Below the pieces are notes generated by a model. That model did no database searches. It had not been told where the DNA came from and saw only the letters and a list, made by a program, of their open reading frames with translations. From contig JAOTOL010001546.1 in assembly GCA_034440575.1 (NCBI GenBank), forward strand, positions 1,669,001 to 1,733,000: DNA of 64,000 bases. Direction: 5' to 3'. The translations under genes and the position numbers were made by a program. Shown here piece by piece: positions 51,001 to 58,456 of the stretch. Each line of letters starts with the position of its first letter. Position 1 is the stretch's first letter. The DNA comes from Imbricaverruca yamaguchii. Its lineage: Eukaryota; Arthropoda; Thecostraca; Neoverrucidae.

Positions 51001-53553
51001 AGGGGACCTCGTAGTTTAGGGGCGCGTCGACTGCATAGGTCATGTAAATGACACTCCTCATGGGCAGAGCACACAGGTGTAGATTTCCTAAATGGATCTA
51101 GGATCGTGCAAAAATGGATCGGTAGCAGGTAAAAGCACACAAAAGCAATATAGAGGGAACGACTTCGAAAACGTTACCGATCAGGATACGAACGGGTTTT
51201 TCCACACACAAGTATTTGCACAACTTGAATATTTATGACGGTGTTTAATTTAATACTAATCGAATCACAAATTAGTGCCGAAAGTAAGCTATTGAGAATG
51301 TAAAAAAGTCATGTTCTGTGCCCACTCATATATCTATTCTTGCTCTTTGTGGTAGTAAAGTAATTTCTCACACCGTTAATTTTCTAGCACAGGACGAACA
51401 TTCTGGATCACGGTCAAAATTTCATATAACCATATAGCCAATCTCGAAATATAACCGTTATTTTGCCACCCTATTTCGGCCTGCAACTGTAAAAACAAGC
51501 TAAGTGCAACACAAGGATTCCCAGGTAGAGGTGCGCAACTAGGGGGGGCTAAGGGGCAGACTTCCCATCTACATAAAATTAACCAATTTGTAGGAAGAGA
51601 TTGTAATTTTCACCATGACAGCCTATGCATTTTCGGTTCGCTAACGCTTCCAGCACGCTTCACCAGCCGAAATGGATCTCGATAACATCGTATTCTTTCG
51701 ACTCCCCTTAATTAACTTCTTGCTGCGTCACTGTCCCTAGGTACTACCTGCAAGGTCCTGGCCACGCAGCGCCTCGTCCAAATACTTTTTTTTAACTGGA
51801 AACGTTAACTTTGAGGATTTTCAATAAACACCGTCAATCGACGGATGCCGGACCTGCCATCTGAGCCGATTAGACTCCTGCCCCCAATACCGGGCCCACC
51901 GTCCGAGCCAACCAAACCCAGTCCATGAGAAGCTAGCCAGTCAATGATAGTCCATCGAGGAATCAATGAGTTACCAGTCATTGACTGGGAAGGAAGCATG
52001 GCCATGACTTGGACGGGCACCCGGCCGACATGCTACAGGCGACCCTGTGGCTACGTCGCAGAAGAGGACTCCGACGCAAGCGTAGACGTTTTAATAGGTA
52101 GCAAAGTTTATAACAATTGCACTTCTCTTGAGTTCGGCAGTCGAAACGACAGGACGATGGTACATGTTCCCCCGAATTTTGTATGCTTGGGTCAGCGTAG
52201 TAAATCTAGGAACATCACATTCCCCAGTGCAGGCCAAATGTTGCGACCCTCACAGTTTCCGAACGAAGAGTGACAGAGGCAAACATCAGTATGTTGCAAC
52301 TCTCCACCGTTTCCAAGTTATGAGTGATAGAGGCAAGAGCAAACATCAGTATGTTGCTCATGATATGATCTCGCAATCGTGGTCTGCTTTTTATTCTTGG
52401 GGTTACTGGTTGAAGAACCAGGTCCGATAATTTGTTTCGGATACAAATTAGACATTTTACGTTGATTCGATAGTTGTTTCCAAATGTTTCCAACGGGACG
52501 TCCCACGTAATATTCCTCAGAATGTTGGACAACTAGCGATGACCGGTGTATTCCATAGGTCAAGAGGTTGGCAACCTGGCTTCTGTCTAGAAGCTCTCAA
52601 CAGTGCTCGAGAGCATCACATTCTTGTTTCAACATCAGTTTTAGAATGCGGATTAAGCACAGAGTAACCCACGAACCTAAAACATTGTCTGACTTCAAGT
52701 TGGGTCAATAACATGGAATGACCTTGGAGAGAGCACTACAAATGTATGCGCACGGATTCGCAGAGTTGTGTACTGTGATACACCCAGCATGGATCGTTTT
52801 GGAGCCATAAGTGAGCTTTATTGCCGATAACTCGCGATTTCCGAGAGACCATGTTCTCTGTTGCATTACAGGTCAGTGGCCCGACAGTATATCTTCAGTT
52901 ATGTTTGTAACATGAGGTGGGCAAAGGATGCCCCATCAATCATCAGCTATGGCGAGCGATGGCACGATGACACATGTCGTTTGCTTCGTAGTCGCGATAA
53001 AGGAACCATAGGCTGAGGGGTTGTATCAACATCTGTACACTGGCGACAGCGAATATATTCAGAGCACAGCTGTTGGAAGAATTCGTCTTAGTGTGCATTC
53101 CCGATCAAAAGGACGTTTGACCATTGGGTGAGAGCCCAGCCCCTTCGCAATGAAATACGACGCTCTATTTCTGAACGCATGGTGACTATGTTTTCTATTC
53201 TGGAGGGGAGCTCATCGTGATCGTTGTAACCGGAGAGAAGCTCACCGTGGTTGTTGTAACCAGAAAAAAGCTCGCCGTGGCTCTTGAGGCCGGAAAGGAG
53301 CCCACCATGATTGTTGTGACTGAAGAGAAGCTCACCGTGAGTGTTGTGACCGGAGGTGAGCTCACCGTGACTGTTGTGACCGGAGAGGAACTCGGCGATA
53401 CCGGCGCGCGCCTCCATCTCGGCCAACAGCCTGTTCTCTGTGACGGTGACGTAGCTGACCCAGAGTGTGCGCGGGTACTGGCGCACCTGGTAGCGGGCCG
53501 TGCGGCGCAGCAGTCGGAACGCCGGACACAGAGGACGACACGAGACTGCCACC
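38799..53553 (-). CDS. tandem SOUL-domain heme-binding protein, whole gene span
   Basis: Eight coding exons on the minus strand encode two SOUL (HBP1/HBP2-like heme-binding) domains joined by a linker. Domain 1 uses the exons at 53366-53553, 49665-49807, 49039-49200, 47042-47214 and the start of 45237-45379. Domain 2 uses 43945-44106, 42022-42182 and 38799-39038. Each domain shows the family order: CPxF plus a two-strand start, W/F-V-S/T strand, helix ending G-x-N, a PPxP-like turn, a (F/Y)V strand, long helix, Y-x-x-A-x-Y-D, and the closing NEIW/YEIW strand. Junction phases match at most joins, and the two domains share phase-1 and phase-0 intron positions, which fits internal duplication. 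The first exon and any signal peptide were not found. Physiological ligand unknown. Repeats crowd several exon borders. Confidence 0.86.
39240..40180. other. intron of the SOUL gene, nothing recognised
   Basis: Mixed composition, no exon or repeat family seen. Confidence 0.45.
40181..40231 (+). mobile_element. 51-bp hairpin micro-insert
   Basis: GGGTGAAATATAACC ... GCACCCTAAAACCCAAATAA between perfect 15-bp duplications TCATTATGTTATGAA (40166-40180, 40232-40246). The hairpin arms are GGGTG/CACCC where other copies have GGGCG/CGCCC, a paired change that keeps the stem. Confidence 0.92.
40641..41489 (+). mobile_element. TTAA-flanked nonautonomous element A, copy 1
   Basis: 849 bp from TTAACCCGCGCC to GAGACGGGTTAA. 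TTAA target duplications and CCCG/CGGG ends resemble piggyBac-type elements. No transposase. It matches 53904-54754 along its length, and 63229 onward in reverse. It carries AGGTCAAGTGAGGTCA at 40813. Confidence 0.8.
40813..40828 (+). promoter_or_regulatory. DR4 nuclear-receptor-type motif in element A
   Basis: AGGTCA-AGTG-AGGTCA, a perfect direct repeat with a 4-base spacer. Matches the known DR4 pattern; activity is untested. Confidence 0.5.
41678..41857 (+). mobile_element. tRNA-derived SINE, family 2
   Basis: GGGTGGCCGAGTGGTTAAGG (A-box), CTGGGTATCAAAGGTC, CCGGGTTCGACACTAG (B-box), a body ending GTGGGTCATGAACCACCC and an AATAACAAACATACC tail. Flanks TACCTGTTAAGCG (41665-41677) and TACCTGTCAAGCG (41858-41870) differ by one base. 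A Leu/Ser-type tRNA ancestor is likely from the head, but it is not a tRNA gene. Confidence 0.92.
42022..42182 (-). CDS. SOUL protein, exon of domain 2
   Basis: Acceptor GTTGTCCCGCAG, donor GTAAGT. Enters in phase 1 and leaves in phase 0. Reads GINSHLEVIEATRPIGVLR and MTSLMYLPKRLHQNPPNTG, covering the G-x-N turn, the central strands and the PP turn of the fold. Confidence 0.88.
42540..42760. other. GC-rich open block in SOUL intron, unassigned
   Basis: A GGT/GGC-rich tract (42548-42625) adjoins a GC-rich stretch open on both strands. Minus-strand LPLLWAVAEPSKIRLLSVR looks protein-like but has no phase-compatible splice sites that I could confirm. It may be an alternative exon or chance. Confidence 0.25.
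42990..43960 (-). repeat. 63-bp minisatellite derived from a SOUL exon and its donor
   Basis: About 15 units. On the minus strand each contains ACCATGTGGCGCGGTCTCAT, TCCACCTCTACAGACAAG|GT and CAGCTGCAGTCCTCACAC, that is the last 40 bases of the exon ending at 43945, its 5' splice site and a short piece of intron. As 63 is a multiple of 3, all minus-strand frames stay open for up to 400 codons. Every unit is therefore a potential exon end. Confidence 0.95.
43945..44106 (-). CDS. SOUL protein, first exon of domain 2
   Basis: Acceptor GTGTGCTGCAG; phase 1 in and out. Reads GLECPHFEVLSEHDGGIQKR, HYYNAVFVTSKMDG and SSIEAMWRGLMPLHLYRQ, the start of a SOUL domain. The donor AAG|GTCAGC at 43944 is the first of about 15 near-identical donors. 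Confidence 0.9.
44110..44870. other. SOUL gene intron, nothing recognised
   Basis: No repeat or exon recognised between the 63-bp and 32-bp arrays. Confidence 0.5.
44880..45186 (-). repeat. 32-bp minisatellite beside a SOUL exon
   Basis: About nine units of CTCCTGACAGTGTGTGGACA plus GGTACAGTGTGA on the plus strand, starting about 45 bp into the intron after the donor at 45236. Not clearly copied from the exon itself. Confidence 0.9.
45237..45379 (-). CDS. SOUL protein, end of domain 1 and linker
   Basis: Acceptor GGCCACGCAG; the first base completes the codon left by the exon at 47042. Reads SDESRKRSYEIWLYSTP (closing strand of domain 1), then a basic linker with RPTGKPEMVRPTNLTVDTM. Donor GTGGGC; phase 1 out, matching the next exon. 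Confidence 0.86.
45385..45710. repeat. degenerate short tandem repeat upstream of a SOUL exon
   Basis: Diverged units of about 35 bp around CACAGGACAGAGACGTAACTC, GGTCAGAGACAGGGCT and GCTACGGGACAGAGGC, running up to the acceptor at 45380. An open frame of 174 codons across it is a by-product. Confidence 0.65.
45720..47035. other. SOUL gene intron, nothing recognised
   Basis: AT-rich to 46580, then GC-rich. No exon recognised other than the flanking ones. Confidence 0.45.
47042..47214 (-). CDS. SOUL protein, exon of domain 1
   Basis: Acceptor TCTGCGGACAG, donor GTGAGG. Phase 0 in, phase 2 out. Reads LVVDYVSEQRVFVTSFRARP and HSFLDTYFYLAKYD, aligning with YVYVATVGG...YLVAVYDF of domain 2. Confidence 0.88.
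47235..48595 (-). repeat. 25-bp minisatellite, about 52-55 units, 21 bp from a SOUL acceptor
   Basis: Units of GGTGAGTGGTGAGTGCGGCA plus GGCGT on the plus strand, with shuffled variants (CAGTCGTTGT, AGGCGCGGTGAAT). Three units equal 25 codons, so a minus-strand frame of 491 codons rich in His/Thr/Pro arises by chance. The array stops 21 bp before the 3' splice site at 47215. Confidence 0.96.
48615..48684 (+). mobile_element. 70-bp hairpin micro-insert
   Basis: It begins ATGGGCGCTAAATAAAG, has GCGCCC as the second arm and an AATCAATCAATCAA tail. Perfect 14-bp duplications TGTTTTGCTAGACG at 48601-48614 and 48685-48698. Located just past the 25-bp array. Confidence 0.93.
49039..49200 (-). CDS. 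SOUL protein, exon of domain 1 (borders uncertain)
   Basis: Reads CMAPLSAGGHRSLATSPSRL, YVNIVLRDAPEAPGQTHEA and KSFLSAKQIQ, corresponding to the central strand and PPxP-like turn. The likely donor is CAG|GTTTAA at 49038 (phase 0, joining LVVDY correctly). The upstream acceptor is unclear; AAG|CTG at about 49199 keeps phase but is weak. Confidence 0.65.
49665..49807 (-). CDS. SOUL protein, exon of domain 1
   Basis: Acceptor TCTGATGTCGGCAG, donor CAG|GTCAGA; phase 1 in, 0 out. Reads ALPQTLPYVTQLRYGRMRGM, NKKESDFSISVPLLDG and IIQPRPDSNQ, with the MN...ISVP stretch matching the SOUL G-x-N...M-T-x-P motif. Confidence 0.75.
49995..50940. repeat. 16-bp minisatellite (GTACGTAAGCGCAAAT)
   Basis: Roughly 40-45 units of GTACGTAAGCGCAAAT with variants (GTACGTATGCGCAAAT), inverting in apparent orientation beyond about 50470, and split by a SINE at 50592-50760. 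Located in the large first known intron of the SOUL gene. It carries many GTACGTAC/TACGTA palindromes. Confidence 0.93.
50592..50760 (+). mobile_element. tRNA-derived SINE, family 1
   Basis: GGGGACGAGTGGTCTAGAGG head, GGGTTCGAGTCTCACC B-box, GCGTGAGAGATTGGCGACGC and an AATAACCAACCAACCAACC tail. It splits the 16-bp array, with flanks GCATTTGGCATAC and GCATTTGCGCATAC resembling a duplication or array units. Confidence 0.93.
50945..53195. other. SOUL gene intron, nothing recognised
   Basis: No exon recognised. An 11-bp inverted repeat, CCAGTCAATGA (51938-51948) and TCATTGACTGG (51978-51988), is present. Confidence 0.45.
53213..53381 (-). repeat. 30-bp tandem repeat from a SOUL exon end and donor
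   Basis: Six units on the minus strand resembling CTCTCCGGTCACAACAGTCA plus CGGTGAGCTT. The first is the end of the exon itself. Each keeps CACGGTGAGC, a potential donor. The unit is in frame with the exon, so it could be translated as a ten-residue repeat (SGHNSHGEL) if read through. Confidence 0.88.
53366..53553 (-). CDS. SOUL protein, first recognised exon (start of domain 1)
   Basis: Reads CPAFRLLRRTARYQVRQYPR, TLWVSYVTVTENRLL and MEARAGIAEFLSGHN, the start of a SOUL domain. The acceptor is either GGCAG at about 53554 or CTGCAG about 20 bp upstream. The donor is CACG|GTGAGC at 53365 or TCCG|GTCACA at 53380, both phase 1. Confidence 0.8.
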
Positions 53554-53599
53554 CTGCCGGCCCAGACAAACCGCACCTGCAGCCAGCTGCACAGCACAT

Positions 53600-53900
53600 C
53601 ATCAGCCGCCTAAATGTTCACAATCAACTACACAATGCTGGGGTGGCTCCGCTAGGTGAGGCGTACCACAAACGGAACGCCTCGCTCTGATCCCCTGTTC
53701 CGGGCTTGCCGAGGAAATACTGCGTTAAATTGGGCCTGAGCAGTCTCCGGCCATGATTCACAGATAGTGGAATCTGGAGAACTTTTTCGTTACTTTTCCA
53801 TTGTAAATTTAGCTACCAATCTATTTCTGTTAATCTCTTAATTTGGATTAACAGAATCAAATTCTGTTCGTTCACGCCAAGGACGTTTGAAAGCTGGTCT
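53600..53900. other. upstream of the first recognised SOUL exon
   Basis: No promoter or first exon recognised. Confidence 0.4.
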
Positions 53901-53903
53901 CCA

Positions 53904-54754
53904 TTAACTCGTCCCATCTCGGGGGGTCTTCAACCGCTCCCCTTCAGGTTTTTCGCGGATAGCGGACGAACGGCGCGCGGCAGCGCGCCCAAATGTGGCA
54001 TACCTTTTCCCACATCAATTTGACATGCTGATTCAAAATGCTTGTCAGGTCATTTAGGGTCAAGGAGTTAGTCAAGGTCAAGAGAGGTCACCTCCAAAAA
54101 CGTTCAACCAGTTGTCACGCTTTGACGGATACAGATACTTTAATGAAACTTTCAGCGTTTGCTTATCTTCACGGATGCAACAAAACGTACGAGTTGAATT
54201 TGTCATTTTGTCGTTTTTGACTACATATAAATTTTGCGTATTTGCCAAATTGCAGTTCAAATACAGGATTCTGGCTAAAGTAAGCATTTTTGATTAGGGC
54301 AAGTTGACTTCCAACAACGTTTCACGGTCTGCTGTACCCATTGGAATAGGAAAATTAAAGAAAACTTGAAAACTTAAAATTTTGAAATAAAGAAAAATAA
54401 ACAATTTATTTTTGGAGGGCCAAACAAGATTATAGCCCAGGTTGATTTCGCTGTCCTTTTCTCATTCCAAATCGATTTTGTTTTTTTTCATATATCCACA
54501 AAATGAACTCCCCAGAGTCAAAAACATAATGTAAGTCGTGAAAAGTCGTGAAAATCTAGCCACCCTGGTGACGTCACTTTTGGGTGAATTTTTGGGGAGG
54601 ATGAACCCGGACCCTACTCGTCGAACGCTTTCCAATGACACCCCTTTCGTTTTCTGCGATGCTTAGTTTGGATTTTAGAGGGGAGTCTTCAACCGCCCCC
54701 CCCCCCTCCCGAGACGGGGTGGGAGGATTTGACCGGAAAGACGGTGCGGGTTAA
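53904..54754 (+). mobile_element. TTAA-flanked nonautonomous element A, copy 2
   Basis: TTAACTCGTCCCATC to GACGGTGCGGGTTAA. Co-linear with copy 1 at 40641. Its right TTAA (54751-54754) is also the left TTAA of the next element. Carries AGGTCAAGAGAGGTCA at 54075. Confidence 0.82.
54075..54090 (+). promoter_or_regulatory. DR4 motif in element A copy 2
   Basis: AGGTCA-AGAG-AGGTCA, same position as in copy 1 despite spacer changes. Confidence 0.5.
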
Positions 54755-55082
54755 CACGCGCCCTGGAGGGGGGGCGAAATCCGCCCACCCCTCCGGTTTT
54801 TCGTAAATAACTCCAGATTTTACCGGCCGATATACGCCATTGTTTGTGTACCTGCCAATAAATGACCGGCGCGTTGTTTGAAGTACGAAAAAGTAAAATC
54901 GACCGAAAATTTTCGAGTTACGGGTCGCTAAAGTCAAAACAATTTCACAGCGCCAGATCACAAATATCGTCGCTGATGCGCTTCCGGTATACTAGCAAAA
55001 AGGAAGTGTTCTTGTCAAAACTAGCGACTTGTTTGATGTACATTGTCATGCTACATTGTTCCAGAGTCATGTCAAGTCACCG

Positions 55083-55098
55083 AGGTCAAGTCAGGTCA
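55083..55098 (+). promoter_or_regulatory. DR4 motif, element B repeat 1
   Basis: AGGTCA-AGTC-AGGTCA. Confidence 0.5.
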
Positions 55099-55448
55099 AT
55101 TTCATAACAGGTTAACACACGCTCTAGAGGGGGTATGGCGAAATCCGCCAATCCTTCCGATTTTTCGTACATAACTCCATATTGTACCGGCCGATATACG
55201 CCAAATTTATTGTATACCAGCTTAGAAATGACCGGCGCATTGTTTAAAGCAAGAAAGGTAGAAATCTGCCGAGAGGTTTTCAAGTTAGGGGCCGTTAAAG
55301 TAAAAACAATTCACAGCGCCAGACTACAAAAATCGGCGCTGATGCGCTTCCTGTATATTGGCAATAGGGAAGTGTTCTTGACAACACTAGCGACTTGTTT
55401 GATGCATATTGTTATGCTCTATAATTTAAAAGTCATGTTAGGTCGCCG

Positions 55449-55464
55449 AGGTCAAGTCAGGTCA
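55449..55464 (+). promoter_or_regulatory. DR4 motif, element B repeat 2
   Basis: AGGTCA-AGTC-AGGTCA, conserved between the two repeats. Confidence 0.5.
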
Positions 55465-55900
55465 AGTTCATGACAGGCTAATGGAGGCAAACTTGGTCAA
55501 CTGGAATGTGTGATAAATGCAAATGACTGTCATGCGATTGATGTCACTTTACATGTTACTCCCTATACATCCCGAAATCTACTGTTTGTCATTGTGTGCC
55601 TAAGCATTTCCATCCTTTATTAATGTATTTCACTCCTTTATTTGCGAAGCCGATTGTGCCGAGCCGCCCAACGGAGCAGTCAGGATGGGAGCCCGGTTCC
55701 GGTAACTGGAGCAGGTAATGACCTTATAAAGTGCTCCTATATAGGTGACCTGATGTCAAATGGCGGATCTGACATCTGCATTGCATCATTAATAATGTGT
55801 AAAACATCATTAATGCCAATTTTGGAGCATTTAAACACAACCACAGTGGTCCATAACAATGACAAGCCAAACCACGCAAAACCAGAAAATTTTGTTATTT

Positions 55901-55916
55901 TGACCTCATTTGACCT
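55901..55916 (-). promoter_or_regulatory. DR4 motif, right part of element B
   Basis: TGACCT-CATT-TGACCT on the plus strand (AGGTCA-AATG-AGGTCA on the minus). Confidence 0.5.
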
Positions 55917-56136
55917 TGAAGATATTGACCTAAGGTCATGCACTTTGCACACAATAGAGTTCACTATCGTGCCCATCCACCCTGTGCATTTCGTTGCTCT
56001 AGCCTTCATAGGAGCTGAGATCTTAGGGGGGAGGAATCCGCCCCTCCTCTCCAGGGCGCATTATTATCAGAGGCCCTCCAGGGCGCGTGTTAAGGAGCAG
56101 AGCATATCCAACTGATTTGGCGCAGTCATCGAACGG

Positions 56137-56196
56137 TCACGGGCGCCAAACGGCCAGCCACACTACTAGCTGTAGAACTCAAATAATCAATCAAGC
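56137..56196 (+). mobile_element. possible diverged hairpin micro-insert
   Basis: Starts CGGGCGCCAAACGG and ends AACTCAAATAATCAATCAA, like the start and tail of the other units, but the middle is diverged and no duplication is clear. Confidence 0.4.
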
Positions 56197-56199
56197 AAA

Positions 56200-57209
56200 A
56201 AGAGCAGTTGGATGTTGTTGCGATTGCTATGCTTCGTTGGAAACCTTCATGACTTTAAACCGTCTGCGGCTGTGGTGGTCGGCCGACGCAGGTTGGTCGA
56301 CCGGGTACTCCTGCAGTCTCTATGTCTACCAAAGCACTTTAACATTTATTTTGCTTAGAATGTGCTTATGCATGTTCAATACAATCACAACATTTCAGTA
56401 TAATGCGTGTGCCCTGCCCGTTCGTGCGGTCTCGTCAAAAATATGAGGGGTGGATAGATTCTACCCCTCCTGTGCACATGTTAATGAAAATCCCCATACA
56501 GGAGTTGGTTCGGCTTGATGGAAGGACAGCATGCTCGGAGTATGATGCATGCATGTTGCAACTACTCCAGTTGACGGCACTTGAAAGACTTTGAAACATC
56601 GCCCACTTTGCATCTGCCAGGTCAGTGACGTTTGATCAGTGACACGGGCACAGCCATAATTTTCGTAAGGGGCTACCAAAATAAAAATGTCATGAAAGGG
56701 AATGTTTTCGGTATAGGAAGCGCGCCAAAAATGTATGGTCTTGCTTGGCAAAAATATAAAATTTCCTTTCTGATCTCGTATATTTTTAGTTGCAACGGGT
56801 CCGGGCCTTCCCTTGATTACGCCTCTGGTTATGGGTGCAGCTTTCTATGCTTTTGAGAAGGCATCTGCCTCCCAATGTTGACTGTGCGCCCCCCTTCCCA
56901 ATAAATTTAACGTTTATTTTGGGCCCTGTGTAGCATGCTCCAAATCAATTTGAGCCTACGCATTGCCTTCATGCGTTGTGAAATCCAAATACTTTTTAGA
57001 AACCTGCCAGAGCTTGATGACTTGGATCTGAAATAATTGCAAGACATGCAACACAAATGCATAGGAAGCCATTTAAGTCTTGATGTTTGCCTCTACTCAT
57101 TCGGTCGCTATCACGGACAAACCTGAGAGGAAGTGGGTCTCGAGAACCCCCACACATGCCCGGCGAAGACCAAGAAACGCCAAACGAACGCTTACTGAAG
57201 CAATCATTT
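56200..57209. other. no recognised gene
   Basis: No exon or named repeat seen. Confidence 0.45.
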
Positions 57210-57224
57210 TCATTGGACTGATCC

Positions 57225-57285
57225 TGGGCGCTACATAACCAGTAGCAGTTGATGCGCCCTTAAGCCCAAATAATTAATCAATCAA
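57225..57285 (+). mobile_element. 61-bp hairpin micro-insert
   Basis: Starts TGGGCGCTACATAACC, second arm GCGCCC, tail AATTAATCAATCAA. Flanks TCATTGGACTGATCC (57210-57224) and TCATTGGACTAATCC (57286-57300) differ by one base. Confidence 0.92.
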
Positions 57286-57304
57286 TCATTGGACTAATCC
57301 ACAG

Positions 57305-58160
57305 ATCATCAAAGCCTTCACTTTTCATGGGAGGGGTCACCTTTTGAATACCATTTGCGTCACAACTCACAAACAGTTGGAACAAAGAGCATTGCTTGTG
57401 TTTTGTAGATGTTCCAAAACTACACAAAGACATTTTTAGATGGACAACAATATATTTAGAAGGAAATCCGTTGTTGATAAGCAATTAGACACATTTCCGT
57501 CAGGATCCATCTTTTCACTCAACGAGGAATGCACCCGTTCAAATATTGAGCAAAGTCCTCTTAATCTCAGTCGTAGAGCGCAACAATAAACGCACTTGAG
57601 TTTCGCGAACGCACTATTCTGCATCGTAACACTTGCATTCTCTGTCCGTGGAAACTGCGTTCTAGCAGGTTTGATCGCTCCCCAGCTGAGCTTTGACAAA
57701 GTTCGCGTGATCTTCCGACCTGACCTGACCTGGCCTGACCTGCCCACCGCATGGTGACTCGCCTAGCTCGTATGATTCACGGCACCATTCGTTATCCTCA
57801 TCCTTCCATGGATCGTCAAATTGCTTCCAAATCTGGAGATATTAAATTTGCTATGTTTTGCTTATGGTTCGCCGAACGAGTCTTAATGTCTGCAGTATGC
57901 TGACCTGCCACTTAGTTACTGTTCTTCTCCTGACGTCACGTCACCACGTATACCCATCATTCTCCGATATATCAAACATTTAGTTGTTTAAAACCGGAGA
58001 ACCGATCTTGTTCTGGAGACGAAGTTCGCAAACGTGGCGACAATGGCCACACTTTCCACAGATATGGTCTTCACTGCCGCAGCATAGTTCCAACTAACCG
58101 GGAAACGAGCGAACCCGCCAACAGACCACGATGAGTCACCCTCATCACCTCTCAATGTAG
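57305..58160. other. no recognised gene
   Basis: AT-rich, then moderately GC-rich. Repeated CCTGACCTG near 57716-57740 resembles nuclear-receptor half sites. Confidence 0.4.
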
Positions 58161-58456
58161 TGATGTCACTTCGCAAGTTCACAGGCTTCACAAGCCACGC
58201 GTGTGGTTCGAGATGCGACTATTGCACAACGGTTCCCCGCTGTGCGAACAACGCTGGTCGTCTCCGTTTGATTTGTGTCGGCAGCAAAACATTGCAACGA
58301 CCGACACCTTGGCCACACATCGCCTTCAACGGCGCGGCGATGGCACTCTCGCGAATGCAGGTATGACTGATGGTCTAGGTCGGCCCGGCTCCCGATCCTT
58401 CAGGGCACTGACTGAGCTGACCTCGCTGCCGAGTGTCCAGCGGCTGGTGGCGGGCA
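58160..58456 (+). other. GC-rich open stretch, possible exon next to the 22-bp array
   Basis: It includes TTCAACGGCGCGGCGATGGC followed by an AATGCAG|GTATGA donor-like site at 58361, and a stretch reading ELTSLPSVQRLVAGSV that runs straight into the 22-bp array. No family recognised. By analogy with the arrays above it may be an exon edge. Confidence 0.3.

Larger units (their letters stand above)
54751..55480 (+). repeat. 360-bp tandem duplication inside element B
   Basis: Two copies, both starting TTAACAC and ending AGGTCAAGTCAGGTCA plus about 15 bp. Shared landmarks are CCGGCCGATATACGCCA, AATGACCGGCGC and CTAGCGACTTGTTTGATG. Sequence identity is moderate, so the duplication is old. Confidence 0.9.
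54751..56093. mobile_element. TTAA-flanked element B, 1343 bp, with 20-bp inverted termini
   Basis: The left end TTAACACGCGCCCTGGAGGG is exactly inverted at the right end (56074-56093). The first 360 bp are tandemly duplicated (54751-55110 and 55112-55480). No transposase frame. The TTAA ends resemble piggyBac-type target duplications, but CACGCG termini are unusual for that family. A right-end fragment occurs at 17975. Confidence 0.85.
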
